A stretch of DNA of 36,962 nucleotides, taken from contig JAHJYC010000003.1 of assembly GCA_018826905.1 (NCBI GenBank), positions 1 through 36,962 of the forward strand, in the 5' to 3' direction. Below, piece by piece: positions 15,563 through 23,753 of this stretch. Every line of letters starts with the position of its first letter. The first letter of the stretch is position 1. The notes below the pieces were generated by a model. It saw nothing but the letters and a program-made list of their open reading frames with translations. It was not told the DNA's origin and searched no databases. The stretch comes from Patescibacteria group bacterium (GTDB taxonomy: Bacteria; Patescibacteriota; Minisyncoccia; Phycocordibacterales; Phycocordibacteraceae). The translations under genes and the position numbers were made by a program.

Positions 15563-16291
15563 CTACTCAACTGGCTCTCTGTACGGATCTGCTGAGTATG
15601 TTTTTTCAATTGGAGTTGGCGCAGGAGGAAGCACTTTCTTTATCGGCTGCGGAATAGGTTCCTGTGTACGTACTGGCTGAGTAGGAGCGACCGGCACAGA
15701 TTCTGGAACTGGCTGATGTGCGGCAGGATGTGCTGATGGAATGTATACGTGAACAGCAGCGGCTGGGTGCCAGCCAGCAGGATGTGTTACCGGAGGCGCT
15801 TCGTGCAGTATCTGCGTAGCAGCTGGTGCCATTGGTGTTGGTTCTACGGCGGGAGGTGGTTGTGGTGCCGGAACAGGCTCAGAGGTCCCAGGAAGTACGG
15901 ACTCAGGGGCCCTTTTTGGAGTGTACTCAATTGCAGGCGGAGGTAGCGGTGCAGGCTTAGCTTCTGGTTTAGGGGCGGGCTTTTGTTCAGCGTCTCGCAG
16001 GCGCATGAATATTTGCGAATTTACGTCTGAAACAAGAGCGTTTACAACATCGTCTGTTAAACCAGCCTTTCCTAATGCTTGAATGAACTGATCAGGTGAA
16101 TAAGTTCCGAGTAGCATGAAGAGAAGGGCTTTCTCAAACTCCCCCGCCTGGTCTACATGGAGACTGTGCTTTTGAGAAAGATTTCTAACGATAGCACTCC
16201 TCTCGTCTCCACGTAGAAATTCCTGAACAGGTTCAGGCAACCCGCTCATTAGTGTAAGAATATCTTCTTCAATTTTTTGGTCTTCATCCAT
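15563..16291 (-). CDS. Pro-rich soluble protein of the T4SS-like locus
   Basis: The chosen ATG at 16291 gives 242 residues beginning MDEDQKIEEDIL, 4 nt after the stop of the VirB6-like gene; an upstream start at 16342 would overlap that gene. Residues 1-105 form a helical domain (LPEPVQEFLRGDERSAIVRNL, EFEKALLFMLLG, FIQALGKAGLTDDVVNALV). The remaining 135 residues are a Pro/Ala/Val/Glu-rich, low-complexity tail. There is no signal peptide or membrane helix, so it should be cytoplasmic, perhaps a flexible tether between the VirB6 tail and the ATPase. No family was recognised. Confidence 0.7.
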   Translation of the reverse strand: MDEDQKIEEDILTLMSGLPEPVQEFLRGDERSAIVRNLSQKHSLHVDQAGEFEKALLFMLLGTYSPDQFIQALGKAGLTDDVVNALVSDVNSQIFMRLRDAEQKPAPKPEAKPAPLPPPAIEYTPKRAPESVLPGTSEPVPAPQPPPAVEPTPMAPAATQILHEAPPVTHPAGWHPAAAVHVYIPSAHPAAHQPVPESVPVAPTQPVRTQEPIPQPIKKVLPPAPTPIEKTYSADPYREPVE

Positions 16292-16295
16292 AATT

Positions 16296-18362
16296 TTAGT
16301 GGCGCTCACTTCCTGCGTGGTCGTCATGACCAGCAACTGCATCTGCTACGTGCTTTGTGTCCTTGTGTGCCTCGTTTCCACTCTTCTTAAGAGTTTCGTT
16401 CAGTTTATCAAGCGCGCGCTCAGTCCCTGACTTATCCGCCCATTCATGCAATTCGTGAGAAGCGTGCTCATTAACATGTACACGATCGCCTGCCACAGAA
16501 AGGAAGTCCTTCTGTGCAAGGCGGTGTGAGAAGTCCTTCTGTGCAATATTCTTGAAGTTAGCTTTATTGGCCTTAATATCCTCTGTGTACTGCGCTGAGG
16601 CGCCAGTATAGAATTCTTGCTCTTGTTGCATTGCTTTCTTCTTCTCACGAATGATTTCCTGCTCCTTTCGGGCAAGTTCTTGGTGTCCTCGTGTCATCTC
16701 CTCAAGCTCCTTTTCAGCGGCAGCAACAGCTTGGGCGGCGGCTTGCTTTGCTTTAGGTGTCGCAGTTGGCGATGAGTTAGCTTTTGCCTCTTCAGCAAGC
16801 GCGTTCTCTACGCGCTTCTGTTGAGTTGTCCGCTTCTGGGTGCGGAGCTGTTCTTGCTCCTGGTGTGCCTGCTCAGCCTCCTGTACCTCTGATCCCAGTT
16901 TTTCGGCAGAGGCGCGGCCAGCAGCAGTCGTTGCTTCTTGGCCACCCGCAAGCATACTTGCCCTTCGCGCTTCTTCGGCCTTCTCTTCCTTAGTTTGCTT
17001 TAGAGACTTACCGTACTTAACAAGCTTGTCCCCTTCTTCGTGAACAATGTGATCATATCCGCCGTGCTGGCCTTTGCCCGCGTCAATTCCCATACCCTTA
17101 AGTGCACCTCCTGCCGCAGTGCTGCGCATATCAAAATTACCCTTCCCTACTGCATCAAGTCCTCCCACTGTGTAGCGACCAACGGTGCTCCGTGCAAACT
17201 TTGTTGAACGAAGAGCTTGTCCAGATGCGTATGCGGCGCGTCCCACAGTGTGGCGTCCTGCAAAGGCAACGCCGCCAACAGTTAGGCCTGCTGCAGTATT
17301 GGTGGCAAACTTTGCTCCCATTGCACCCATCTTTGAAGCAACAGCAAGAGACGCAAGCATAAGTCCAATAACAACAGCAAAGACAACTAGGATTTCCAAG
17401 TTCCCTGCCGCTCCAGTGTTGCCAGGTCCTGTGTTCGCAAATGCGTTAACAAGCGCAATCTTATTTGGGTTCAAAGACTCGGCCATCTTAAGACTTATAA
17501 ACATGAGAAGAAGCATCGCTGGGGCGAAGAATGACTGAGACAAAAGCGCATGCCACCACTTAGCCGCAATGCCACTCAGCCCAGGGATAACCATGCCAGC
17601 AAACCCTATGGGCGACGTCACCATGAGAAGTGTGAGAATCACCACGCGAATGATGAGCATGATACTTGCCGCAAGGAGCACCATGGCAGTAATAATCACA
17701 AAGAGAGCAAGCCCGAGCAGTACTACACCACTTGTACTTACCCCCTCTTCCCACACCGTCTGAATTCCTGCCATCTGCAAGACTTTTGCAGACATTCCGA
17801 GATTCGCACATTGGTCGGTAGTACTTGCTCCCGTACACTCCATACCCGCAAGCCCTGCAAACTGAGAACCAAAAGCATTCGCCACATCAATGATTCCCTG
17901 CGTAGCGAAGAGGCTAAAGTTGAGAAGAACGGCAAAAATAATGAGCCGCGGAATCGCACGCTTTGCACTAATTCCTCCTCCGTGTCCGTGTCCTCCGCCC
18001 CCTTCAACATTCAAAATAAGAAGCACGCCCATGAATATAAAGCTGAACAAAAGTCCTATGTTCGCGATGTCGCGCATGACTCCCCACGCAATAAGCATGC
18101 CGTCCGTCGTACCAAAGTAGGTTCCGAACTGAAAGACAGTCTTGATGACTACCCAGTTAAAGAGAACACCGACGATTCCAAGAATCCACCCAGAGAAGGT
18201 AAGAACAAAGCCCGCTACAATTTTGAGTAGCGCATCACCAATTGCCTTCGGAAGATCCTCAAGCCCAAAGGCAAGTGTTTGCGTAGGTGCGAAAAGAATT
18301 ACTAGAAAAACAGCTATCCCGAGCAGTGTTCCAACGCGTGCGAAAGAGAAGAACTTCGCCAT
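16296..18362 (-). CDS. VirB6/TrbL-like polytopic channel protein with charged tail
   Basis: The chosen ATG at 18362 (688 aa) lies 4 nt after the preceding gene; a GTG or ATG further upstream would overlap it. After a signal-like first segment (about 12-32) there are six or more hydrophobic helices up to about residue 345, with the VirB6/TrbL hallmark of a polytopic core containing a conserved Trp pair in the channel loop (AAKWWHALLSQSFFAPAML). A His/Gly loop at 121-130 is unusual. From about 430 to 620 the protein is a charged, Glu/Gln/Lys/Ala-rich coiled coil that should be cytoplasmic. It is the probable inner-membrane channel of the apparatus. Assignment rests on topology and neighbours, with moderate sequence support. 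Confidence 0.8.
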   Translation of the reverse strand: MAKFFSFARVGTLLGIAVFLVILFAPTQTLAFGLEDLPKAIGDALLKIVAGFVLTFSGWILGIVGVLFNWVVIKTVFQFGTYFGTTDGMLIAWGVMRDIANIGLLFSFIFMGVLLILNVEGGGGHGHGGGISAKRAIPRLIIFAVLLNFSLFATQGIIDVANAFGSQFAGLAGMECTGASTTDQCANLGMSAKVLQMAGIQTVWEEGVSTSGVVLLGLALFVIITAMVLLAASIMLIIRVVILTLLMVTSPIGFAGMVIPGLSGIAAKWWHALLSQSFFAPAMLLLMFISLKMAESLNPNKIALVNAFANTGPGNTGAAGNLEILVVFAVVIGLMLASLAVASKMGAMGAKFATNTAAGLTVGGVAFAGRHTVGRAAYASGQALRSTKFARSTVGRYTVGGLDAVGKGNFDMRSTAAGGALKGMGIDAGKGQHGGYDHIVHEEGDKLVKYGKSLKQTKEEKAEEARRASMLAGGQEATTAAGRASAEKLGSEVQEAEQAHQEQEQLRTQKRTTQQKRVENALAEEAKANSSPTATPKAKQAAAQAVAAAEKELEEMTRGHQELARKEQEIIREKKKAMQQEQEFYTGASAQYTEDIKANKANFKNIAQKDFSHRLAQKDFLSVAGDRVHVNEHASHELHEWADKSGTERALDKLNETLKKSGNEAHKDTKHVADAVAGHDDHAGSERH

Positions 18363-18366
18363 AGTA

Positions 18367-19857
18367 TTATTCCTGGCTTGCGTCGCAGCCATTAGAAATA
18401 CTCAGACGAGATAGTTGTGAATAGAGGGAACCGGGACGCGCTTCCCCTGTATCTTGAGACTCGGCCTGTGCCTCAGCAATTTCCTCTGCGCTTGGCAAAA
18501 TATCTGAACTCATAAGCTCCTGGTACTTTGTAGAGAGGTTGAGAACACGTGTTGGTTGCTCTCCTTGAGCTTCGTTCACCGCTGCGATATCAGCCTCAAT
18601 ATCTTCAAGGGCTGCAATTGCCTCCGCTGCCTTTGCAAGAGCAAGGTCCGCGCGGTCTATAATCTCCTGCGGGTCAGGAACGGCTCCGTTGGTGCAACGA
18701 GCAAGTGCCCCTTCTGCTGCTGTTTTAATTTTCTGCCACGCTGCGCTGTACCCGTTAACATAGTTTTTCTGGCTCGCAATTGCAGCTGTAAAGTTTCTGC
18801 TTAGAGAATTGTTGCTACTTGCTTGATTAGGGTTTGTCGCCTGATCAAGAACAGAAGAGCCTCCGCCTGATGATGGGCGTGACACGCTTCGCAGTCCTCC
18901 CCCGTTCGCACCAAGTACATGCCCAACAAGTTGATTCAAAAGTGCTCCGATAACTTCGTTAATTTCGTCTGCTGTAATGAGCTTCTGATTAGGTGCTTTA
19001 AGTGTTTCGTTGAGCTGCTCAACAATAACAGATCCAGGTGTTTCAATTTCGTAATCGGCACACGCATCCTCGCCGGTAATATCAATGCTTAAGTCAGCAG
19101 GCAACTCGTCTCCAGGCAACCACCCCTCTTCTCCTTGCGGAGTGTACTCTCTACACTCTCCTCTCCACGACATAAAGCCATCGGCCCAACTCAGTTCCTG
19201 AATACGGTTGCCGGTCGCGTCAGAAACGACACGAGAAAGTTCTTGTCTGGCAAGCTCTTCCGCTCCGTACGGATTGTTTGCAGGATTCATGAATGCGGAG
19301 AACCAAGCGTTGAAACCTCCTTGTGAGAAGTCTCCATCAATGAATGCTCGTGCATCAGGACTTACCTGGTATAGGGTGTATGGGTATCTTGTATAGAAAG
19401 ACTCAGGGCTTGTTGAAAGATAATAGCCAAGGCGAACAGTGCTTAGTATTTTGTCCTGGAATGGAGAGTCGGTGATGTCGCGAGAAGCCAGGTCGTTAAA
19501 GAAGTGGCGCGCCGCTGCATCCCCCACCCCTCGTAGGTTTGTCTCAAGGTCTGTCACAAAGGCTGGAGATCCTTGGAATCCAGAGTTAATCCAGTTAACA
19601 AGACTCTTCGTCATGGACTGGATTGCAATAGTAGCGAGCTCATTGGCAAGTCCGTCCAGAATATATTCCTTTGTTGAAAGTGCGCTTTCCTTAATGGCAA
19701 CAAAGGTGTTCTGGACGAGGTTGAGTACATCCAAGGTTGGCATGCCCGACGCCTCAACTCTCTGCGGCATAACTGAAACACTTGCTGGAACTATAAGTGC
19801 AATTCCAAGGAACACCGCTGCCACTTTCTTTAGAAATGTTGGAGAAGTGTTTTTCAT
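18367..19857 (-). CDS. Secreted helical protein of the T4SS-like locus
   Basis: This 496-residue protein has a clear signal peptide (KKVAAVFLGIALIVPASVSV, cleavage near VEA) and a helical mature part. Residues about 45-75 and 380-460 look coiled-coil-like, with a Ser/Gly/Asn-rich linker at about 325-360. Two pairs of Cys (in WRGECREY and GEDACADYE, plus two near the C-terminus) suggest disulphides outside the membrane. The gene lies 3 nt downstream of the 334-residue protein gene and 4 nt upstream of the VirB6-like gene. By position it could play a VirB5-like or surface-adhesin role, but I see no specific family motif. Confidence 0.7.
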   Translation of the reverse strand: MKNTSPTFLKKVAAVFLGIALIVPASVSVMPQRVEASGMPTLDVLNLVQNTFVAIKESALSTKEYILDGLANELATIAIQSMTKSLVNWINSGFQGSPAFVTDLETNLRGVGDAAARHFFNDLASRDITDSPFQDKILSTVRLGYYLSTSPESFYTRYPYTLYQVSPDARAFIDGDFSQGGFNAWFSAFMNPANNPYGAEELARQELSRVVSDATGNRIQELSWADGFMSWRGECREYTPQGEEGWLPGDELPADLSIDITGEDACADYEIETPGSVIVEQLNETLKAPNQKLITADEINEVIGALLNQLVGHVLGANGGGLRSVSRPSSGGGSSVLDQATNPNQASSNNSLSRNFTAAIASQKNYVNGYSAAWQKIKTAAEGALARCTNGAVPDPQEIIDRADLALAKAAEAIAALEDIEADIAAVNEAQGEQPTRVLNLSTKYQELMSSDILPSAEEIAEAQAESQDTGEARPGSLYSQLSRLSISNGCDASQE

Positions 19858-19860
19858 ACG

Positions 19861-20865
19861 CTAATTATTGTTTTGAATGGACGCTCCATCTCGCGCTGCT
19901 TTAAATACGTAGTACCCAGGCTCCCCTTCTGTGAGAGACACGCCAGCACTCGCAAATACATTGTTAAGCGCTGAGAATGCAGCTGCCATACTTTCTGCGT
20001 AGTTGCTGTAAAGTCCAATACCGAGAAGTGCACGAAGCGGATCCGACTCCATTGAAGCCATGTCAGCAGATACCTCACTCATATGTACGAGAGAGTTCGC
20101 AATACGAAGATGTGCAAGCTTCGCCTCAGGTGGTACAGAAAGCTGCATGAGTCCGTTGGCAATATTCTTGTATGCACCACTAATCTCAGAAATCTTAGCG
20201 AGTGCTGCTTTGTCGTCACGCACCGCATCAGCAAAGTATGAAAGCTCGTTCTTGTCTGCGGCCACTGTGTGCTCTGCAAACACTGCTTCTGTTTGTGCGG
20301 CGTATGCGCGAAGTGCTGCTGCTCCAGTGAGCGCAGACACTTTTACAGAAGATGCAGCATACTTGTCTGGAGTAGCGCTTGTCTTTGTGAGCTCCACAAC
20401 TCCCTCTTCAACAAAGAGAGCAATTTCTTCAGTGTCTGGAGCTGCCTGTCCGCGAGTGCTTATGTATTGCTTAAAGAGGGCTTGAGCAAAGCGATCGGTA
20501 ATTGAATTTGGAGCGGTGCTCTTTCCTGGAATTCTTGAGACATCAATAGGGTCTGGTCCAGGCGCAACGGCAACCTTCGGCTGTATAAGCCCCTGAGCAA
20601 CAGCTTCTCCGTCATTGATTCCCGGCTGAAAAGACTGCGCAACATACGGGTCAGTTCCGTACAGCGCTTCCTGCCAATCTGGCAGCCCATCGCTGTCGCT
20701 GTCTTTTACTGCGTACTCGCGCAAAAGCTCTGCAGAACTCTGAGCGCCTACAATTGAAGTGCTAAAGAAAGGAATCGGACCAGATGCAACGTATGCTCCG
20801 CCAACTAAAAGAAGCGCGACAACTGAAGCACCTATGAGACGAAGTGAGCGGGCAGAATGAGCCAT
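19861..20865 (-). CDS. Secreted/anchored protein with a calcium-binding-like repeat
   Basis: I start at ATG 20865 (334 aa): a GTG at 20892 lies within the probable -10 element and would add nine residues ahead of the basic N-terminus. Residues about 8-30 are a signal-anchor or signal peptide. Immediately after it, DSDSDGLPDWQEALYGTDP (about 57-75) matches the thrombospondin type 3 / dockerin-like calcium loop common in bacterial surface proteins. The remaining 240 residues are helical, Ala-rich, and without cysteines in the mature part. It is the first gene of the secretion operon. Function is not known. Confidence 0.7.
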   Translation of the reverse strand: MAHSARSLRLIGASVVALLLVGGAYVASGPIPFFSTSIVGAQSSAELLREYAVKDSDSDGLPDWQEALYGTDPYVAQSFQPGINDGEAVAQGLIQPKVAVAPGPDPIDVSRIPGKSTAPNSITDRFAQALFKQYISTRGQAAPDTEEIALFVEEGVVELTKTSATPDKYAASSVKVSALTGAAALRAYAAQTEAVFAEHTVAADKNELSYFADAVRDDKAALAKISEISGAYKNIANGLMQLSVPPEAKLAHLRIANSLVHMSEVSADMASMESDPLRALLGIGLYSNYAESMAAAFSALNNVFASAGVSLTEGEPGYYVFKAARDGASIQNNN

Positions 20866-20878
20866 ATTTCTTATACAA

Positions 20879-20887
20879 AGAATACCA
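20879..20887 (-). promoter_or_regulatory. Putative extended -10 at the head of the T4SS-like operon
   Basis: TGG-TATTCT on the minus strand ends 13 nt before ATG 20865, giving a leader of about 6 nt. It lies in the 68-nt gap after rsmA, next to a small hairpin (TACGCA / TGCGTA, 20912-20925) that could partly separate the two units. Confidence 0.4.
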
Positions 20888-20933
20888 CGCACTACTCATC
20901 AACCCTTCACCTACGCAACTGCGTACCTGTGTA

Positions 20934-21710
20934 TTAACTGAGTGTCTTTGAAACAGAGAGCCAGTCAGAAAGAGAGAGATCTTCGGCGCGCGCATCTATA
21001 GGAATCCCACATTTCGTGAGAGATGACAGAATTTCCTCCCTTCCCCATAGCTCCTCTAGGTTCTTCGCTAAACGCTTTCGTTTGTGTGCAAATGCAGCAC
21101 GGATACAGGCAAAAAACTGCTGTTCCTGCGTAGGATTCGTAAATGAAGAACGAGAGATACCTTTAATAGAGAGAACAGCAGAATCTACGTTTGGGGCAGG
21201 CATGAATGCTCCTCGTGGAACGGTAAAGCAATAGGACGGCGTACCGTATACCTTTACGGACAAAGACAGGAGACTCTCCTTCTTGGATCTTGCAATGCGC
21301 ACTGCTACTTCCTTCTGTACAAGAAGTGTCATGGATTTTGGCTGATGTTTCTCCGTAAGGAACTGACGTATGAGTTCCCCTGTTATGTAGTACGGAATAT
21401 TGGCAACGACGTGGTAGTCGCTTCCAATGATTTCAGCGCTAAAAGCGCGAATATCTGCAGATATAAGCTGTAGCTTCCCTTCTGCAATCTCCTCCGCGAA
21501 TGTTTCTTCTAACTGCGGTATGAGCGAGTAGTCTGCCTCAACTGCAACAACACGCGCTGTGCGTTTTAGTAGTTCCCGTGTGAGCATGCCCGTCCCGGGT
21601 CCTATCTCAAGGACAACTGCCTCTTTGGGAAGGTCTGCTGCCAACACAATGCGCTCCCCTGTTTGGCGATGCATGAGGAAGTTTTGTCCCAACGATTTCT
21701 TAGCAAACAT
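20934..21710 (-). CDS. rsmA: 16S rRNA dimethyladenosine transferase
   Basis: RsmA/KsgA dimethylates two adjacent adenines in helix 45 of 16S rRNA using S-adenosylmethionine. Motifs are the family start KKSLGQNFL (5-13), SAM motif I LEIGPGTGMLT, the acidic VEAD of motif II, the catalytic NIPYYIT (motif IV) and PAPNVDSAV near residue 185. The 258-residue length is usual. Its ATG follows the helicase stop codon by one base, so the two genes form one unit. Confidence 0.95.
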   Translation of the reverse strand: MFAKKSLGQNFLMHRQTGERIVLAADLPKEAVVLEIGPGTGMLTRELLKRTARVVAVEADYSLIPQLEETFAEEIAEGKLQLISADIRAFSAEIIGSDYHVVANIPYYITGELIRQFLTEKHQPKSMTLLVQKEVAVRIARSKKESLLSLSVKVYGTPSYCFTVPRGAFMPAPNVDSAVLSIKGISRSSFTNPTQEQQFFACIRAAFAHKRKRLAKNLEELWGREEILSSLTKCGIPIDARAEDLSLSDWLSVSKTLS

Positions 21711-21711
21711 A

Positions 21712-23622
21712 CTAGATATGTATTATGCGCTCACCATAAAAGTCTTCCCCCTCTGAGAAGGCGATAAGCCCTTCGTCTATATCTCCAATAAAGGAAGAAG
21801 GTTCAGAAGCAAAGTCAGTTCCATAAATGCGACGAACGTGTGCCATTGTTAAAGAGAGTCTGCGCTTCGCGCGCGTAACAGCAACGTAAAACAATCTACG
21901 CTCCTCTTCTTCATCGCGCTTCTCTTCGTCGTATCCTTGGTGCGGAAAGAGTCCTTCTTCAAGTCCTGTAACGAAGACCGTATCAAACTCAAGACCTTTA
22001 GCTGCGTGCACGGTCATGAGTGTTACCCCTGTCTTTGCAGGATCTCGATCTATTTCGTCCTGGTCCCCCGCAAGCGCACTCTCTGCAAGAAATGCAGAGA
22101 GACCCTCTTCTCCAGACAAGCTGTCAAACCTACTTGCGAGAGAGGCGAGCTCTTTAGCATTTTCAAGTCGCTCCTGGTCTTCTTCCCCTCCCTGCGCTAG
22201 CGCTGTTTCCATTCCTGACTTTTCTATAACAAGTTTTACAAAGGCAGAAGGAATAGCGGTTTTCGCCGCTTCATGGAGACTTTGCACAACTGCCTCAAAC
22301 GCTTCTACTTTTGCACGTTCTCCAGGACGAAGTGCTTCTCTGTTGCCAGACAACAACTTTCCTATCGTCACTTTCCCTATTCCTCGTGAAGGAACCTGCA
22401 CTGCGCGCATGAAATCAGCTTCGCGAGATGGTTCTAGAGAAAGTCTCACCCATGCCAATACATCCTTTACTTCCTTGCGATCTAGGAAGCGCGTGCCGAG
22501 CACCTTATATGGAATACCTTCTGAAAGAAACGCTTCTTCTAGTGTGCGGGACTGGAAGTTAGTGCGGAACAAGACAGCAATCTCTTCGGGTGAAGTGCCC
22601 GCCCGTATTGCTGTGCGCACCTCGCGCGCCACCCACCTGGCTTCTGCTTCAGCGTTACGTGCAAGATGCAGTCGTATTTGTTCCCCGTCTGCATTGTCTG
22701 TAACGGCATGTTTGTCTTTTCGGTTCTGGTTCTTCTCAATAATCTGGTTTGCCGCCGTAACGATTGTTTTCGTAGAGCGATAGTTATGTGCGAGCACTAT
22801 TGTTTGCGCAGTAGGATAGCGCTCTTCAAATTCCAAAAGGTTTTCAATGGTAGCGCCACGCCAGGTATAGATAGTCTGATCAATATCACCCACTACAAAT
22901 AGATTCTGGTGTATTGCAGACAAATATCCTGCAAGACGCCCCTGAAGTTTGTTTGTGTCTTGATACTCGTCAACATGGATATAGGAAAAGAGTTGTTCTG
23001 CCTGCGTGCGGATATCGTCGTGCTCAGTGAGCAGACGTACCGGAAGAGAAATTAAATCGTCAAAGTCCAATGCCTTTTCTTTCCGTACAATTTCTTCATA
23101 TCGTGGCCACACATCAGCGACAACGCGTGCTTGAAAACTCGTGCGCCCATGCTTCTCACGAAACATGTCTGCTGTTCTCCCCTCCCCTTTTTCTTTTGAG
23201 ATGCGAGAGAGCACATATCCGGGAGAAAGCTCTTTAGAGTCTATGTCCATTTCCTTAAGCACGCGTTTAATCGCTGCTTTTGAATCGTCCCGATCAAAAA
23301 TACTAAAGTATCTTGGAACTCCAATGCGGGTGCCGTATCGTTCAAGCAACTCTCGTCCGAGCCCATGAAAGGTAACAACAAGAGGGAGGGTTCCGCCAGA
23401 CAATTGATGAGAGAGACGCTCTCGCATTTCCCTCGCTGCCTTATTAGTGAACGTAACGGCGAGAATGCGATCGGCAGGCACGCCACTTTTAATTAAATGA
23501 TAGATCCGGGTGGTAAGAACGCGAGTTTTTCCGGACCCTGCACCTGCAAGTACTGAAATAGGACCTTCAGTAGCCAGAACGGCTTCTTTTTGTGCGTGAT
23601 TAAGTCCGTCCAGGTGCTGCAT
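21712..23622 (-). CDS. UvrD/PcrA-type superfamily 1 DNA helicase
   Basis: This 636-residue 3'-to-5' helicase would act in repair and in clearing replication blocks. I chose ATG 23622 because MQHLDGLNHAQKEAV matches the family start (LNPEQ motif) and a TATAGT box overlaps the codons upstream. Motifs in order: Q-motif LNHAQKEAV, Walker A AGAGSGKT, motif Ia FTNKAAREMRERL, Walker B VDEYQDTN, motif III DIDQTIYTWRGA, motif IV ILAHNYRST, motif V VTLMTVHAAKGLEFDTVFV, motif VI FYVAVTRAKRRL. The C-terminal Tudor-like tail of PcrA appears to be missing, which explains the shorter length. PcrA, UvrD and Rep cannot be told apart from sequence alone. Confidence 0.93.
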   Translation of the reverse strand: MQHLDGLNHAQKEAVLATEGPISVLAGAGSGKTRVLTTRIYHLIKSGVPADRILAVTFTNKAAREMRERLSHQLSGGTLPLVVTFHGLGRELLERYGTRIGVPRYFSIFDRDDSKAAIKRVLKEMDIDSKELSPGYVLSRISKEKGEGRTADMFREKHGRTSFQARVVADVWPRYEEIVRKEKALDFDDLISLPVRLLTEHDDIRTQAEQLFSYIHVDEYQDTNKLQGRLAGYLSAIHQNLFVVGDIDQTIYTWRGATIENLLEFEERYPTAQTIVLAHNYRSTKTIVTAANQIIEKNQNRKDKHAVTDNADGEQIRLHLARNAEAEARWVAREVRTAIRAGTSPEEIAVLFRTNFQSRTLEEAFLSEGIPYKVLGTRFLDRKEVKDVLAWVRLSLEPSREADFMRAVQVPSRGIGKVTIGKLLSGNREALRPGERAKVEAFEAVVQSLHEAAKTAIPSAFVKLVIEKSGMETALAQGGEEDQERLENAKELASLASRFDSLSGEEGLSAFLAESALAGDQDEIDRDPAKTGVTLMTVHAAKGLEFDTVFVTGLEEGLFPHQGYDEEKRDEEEERRLFYVAVTRAKRRLSLTMAHVRRIYGTDFASEPSSFIGDIDEGLIAFSEGEDFYGERIIHI

Positions 23623-23631
23623 GCTTTGCCA

Positions 23632-23637
23632 ACTATA
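23632..23637 (-). promoter_or_regulatory. Putative -10 of the helicase-rsmA unit (TATAGT)
   Basis: TATAGT on the minus strand ends 9 nt before ATG 23622. It supports the shorter start and fits the short-leader pattern of the window. Confidence 0.4.
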
Positions 23638-23674
23638 CCGGAATATCGCTCTCAACACCCGTCTTTTTTGGGAG

Positions 23675-23702
23675 TTGACCCCTGCTGTAGACCGTTTATA
23701 CT
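23675..23702 (+). promoter_or_regulatory. Sigma-70 promoter of the LysM-M23 gene
   Basis: TTGACC (23675-23680), a 16-nt spacer and TATACT (23697-23702) form the best -35/-10 pair in the window. Transcription should start near 23709, about 9 nt before the ATG at 23718 that opens a nine-codon leader ORF. Confidence 0.75.
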
Positions 23703-23717
23703 AGCTTCATAGAGCGA

Positions 23718-23747
23718 ATGACTGATACGCAAGAATGGCTTATGTAA
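23718..23747 (+). CDS. Nine-codon leader ORF in frame with the M23 gene
   Basis: ATG 23718 starts MTDTQEWLM and stops at TAA 23745-23747, in the same frame as the downstream hydrolase, whose first possible start (TTG) is 6 nt further on. The stop codon lies inside a 9-bp hairpin. It is either a leader peptide, the true 5' end of the hydrolase gene interrupted by a nonsense codon, or chance. Confidence 0.35.
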   Translation: MTDTQEWLM

Positions 23748-23753
23748 GCCATT
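23734..23753 (+). promoter_or_regulatory. Hairpin at the start of the M23 gene
   Basis: AATGGCTTA and TAAGCCATT pair perfectly around a TG centre and are followed by TTTTG. The hairpin covers the leader ORF stop codon and ends at the TTG start of the hydrolase, so it could act as an attenuator or a start-site gate. Confidence 0.5.

Noticed and set aside
17550-18230. A long plus-strand open frame antisense to the VirB6-like gene
   Set aside because: It translates to a His/Lys/Asn-rich sequence without domains, and the minus strand clearly encodes the channel protein. Other long frames opposite the secretion operon were rejected for the same reason.
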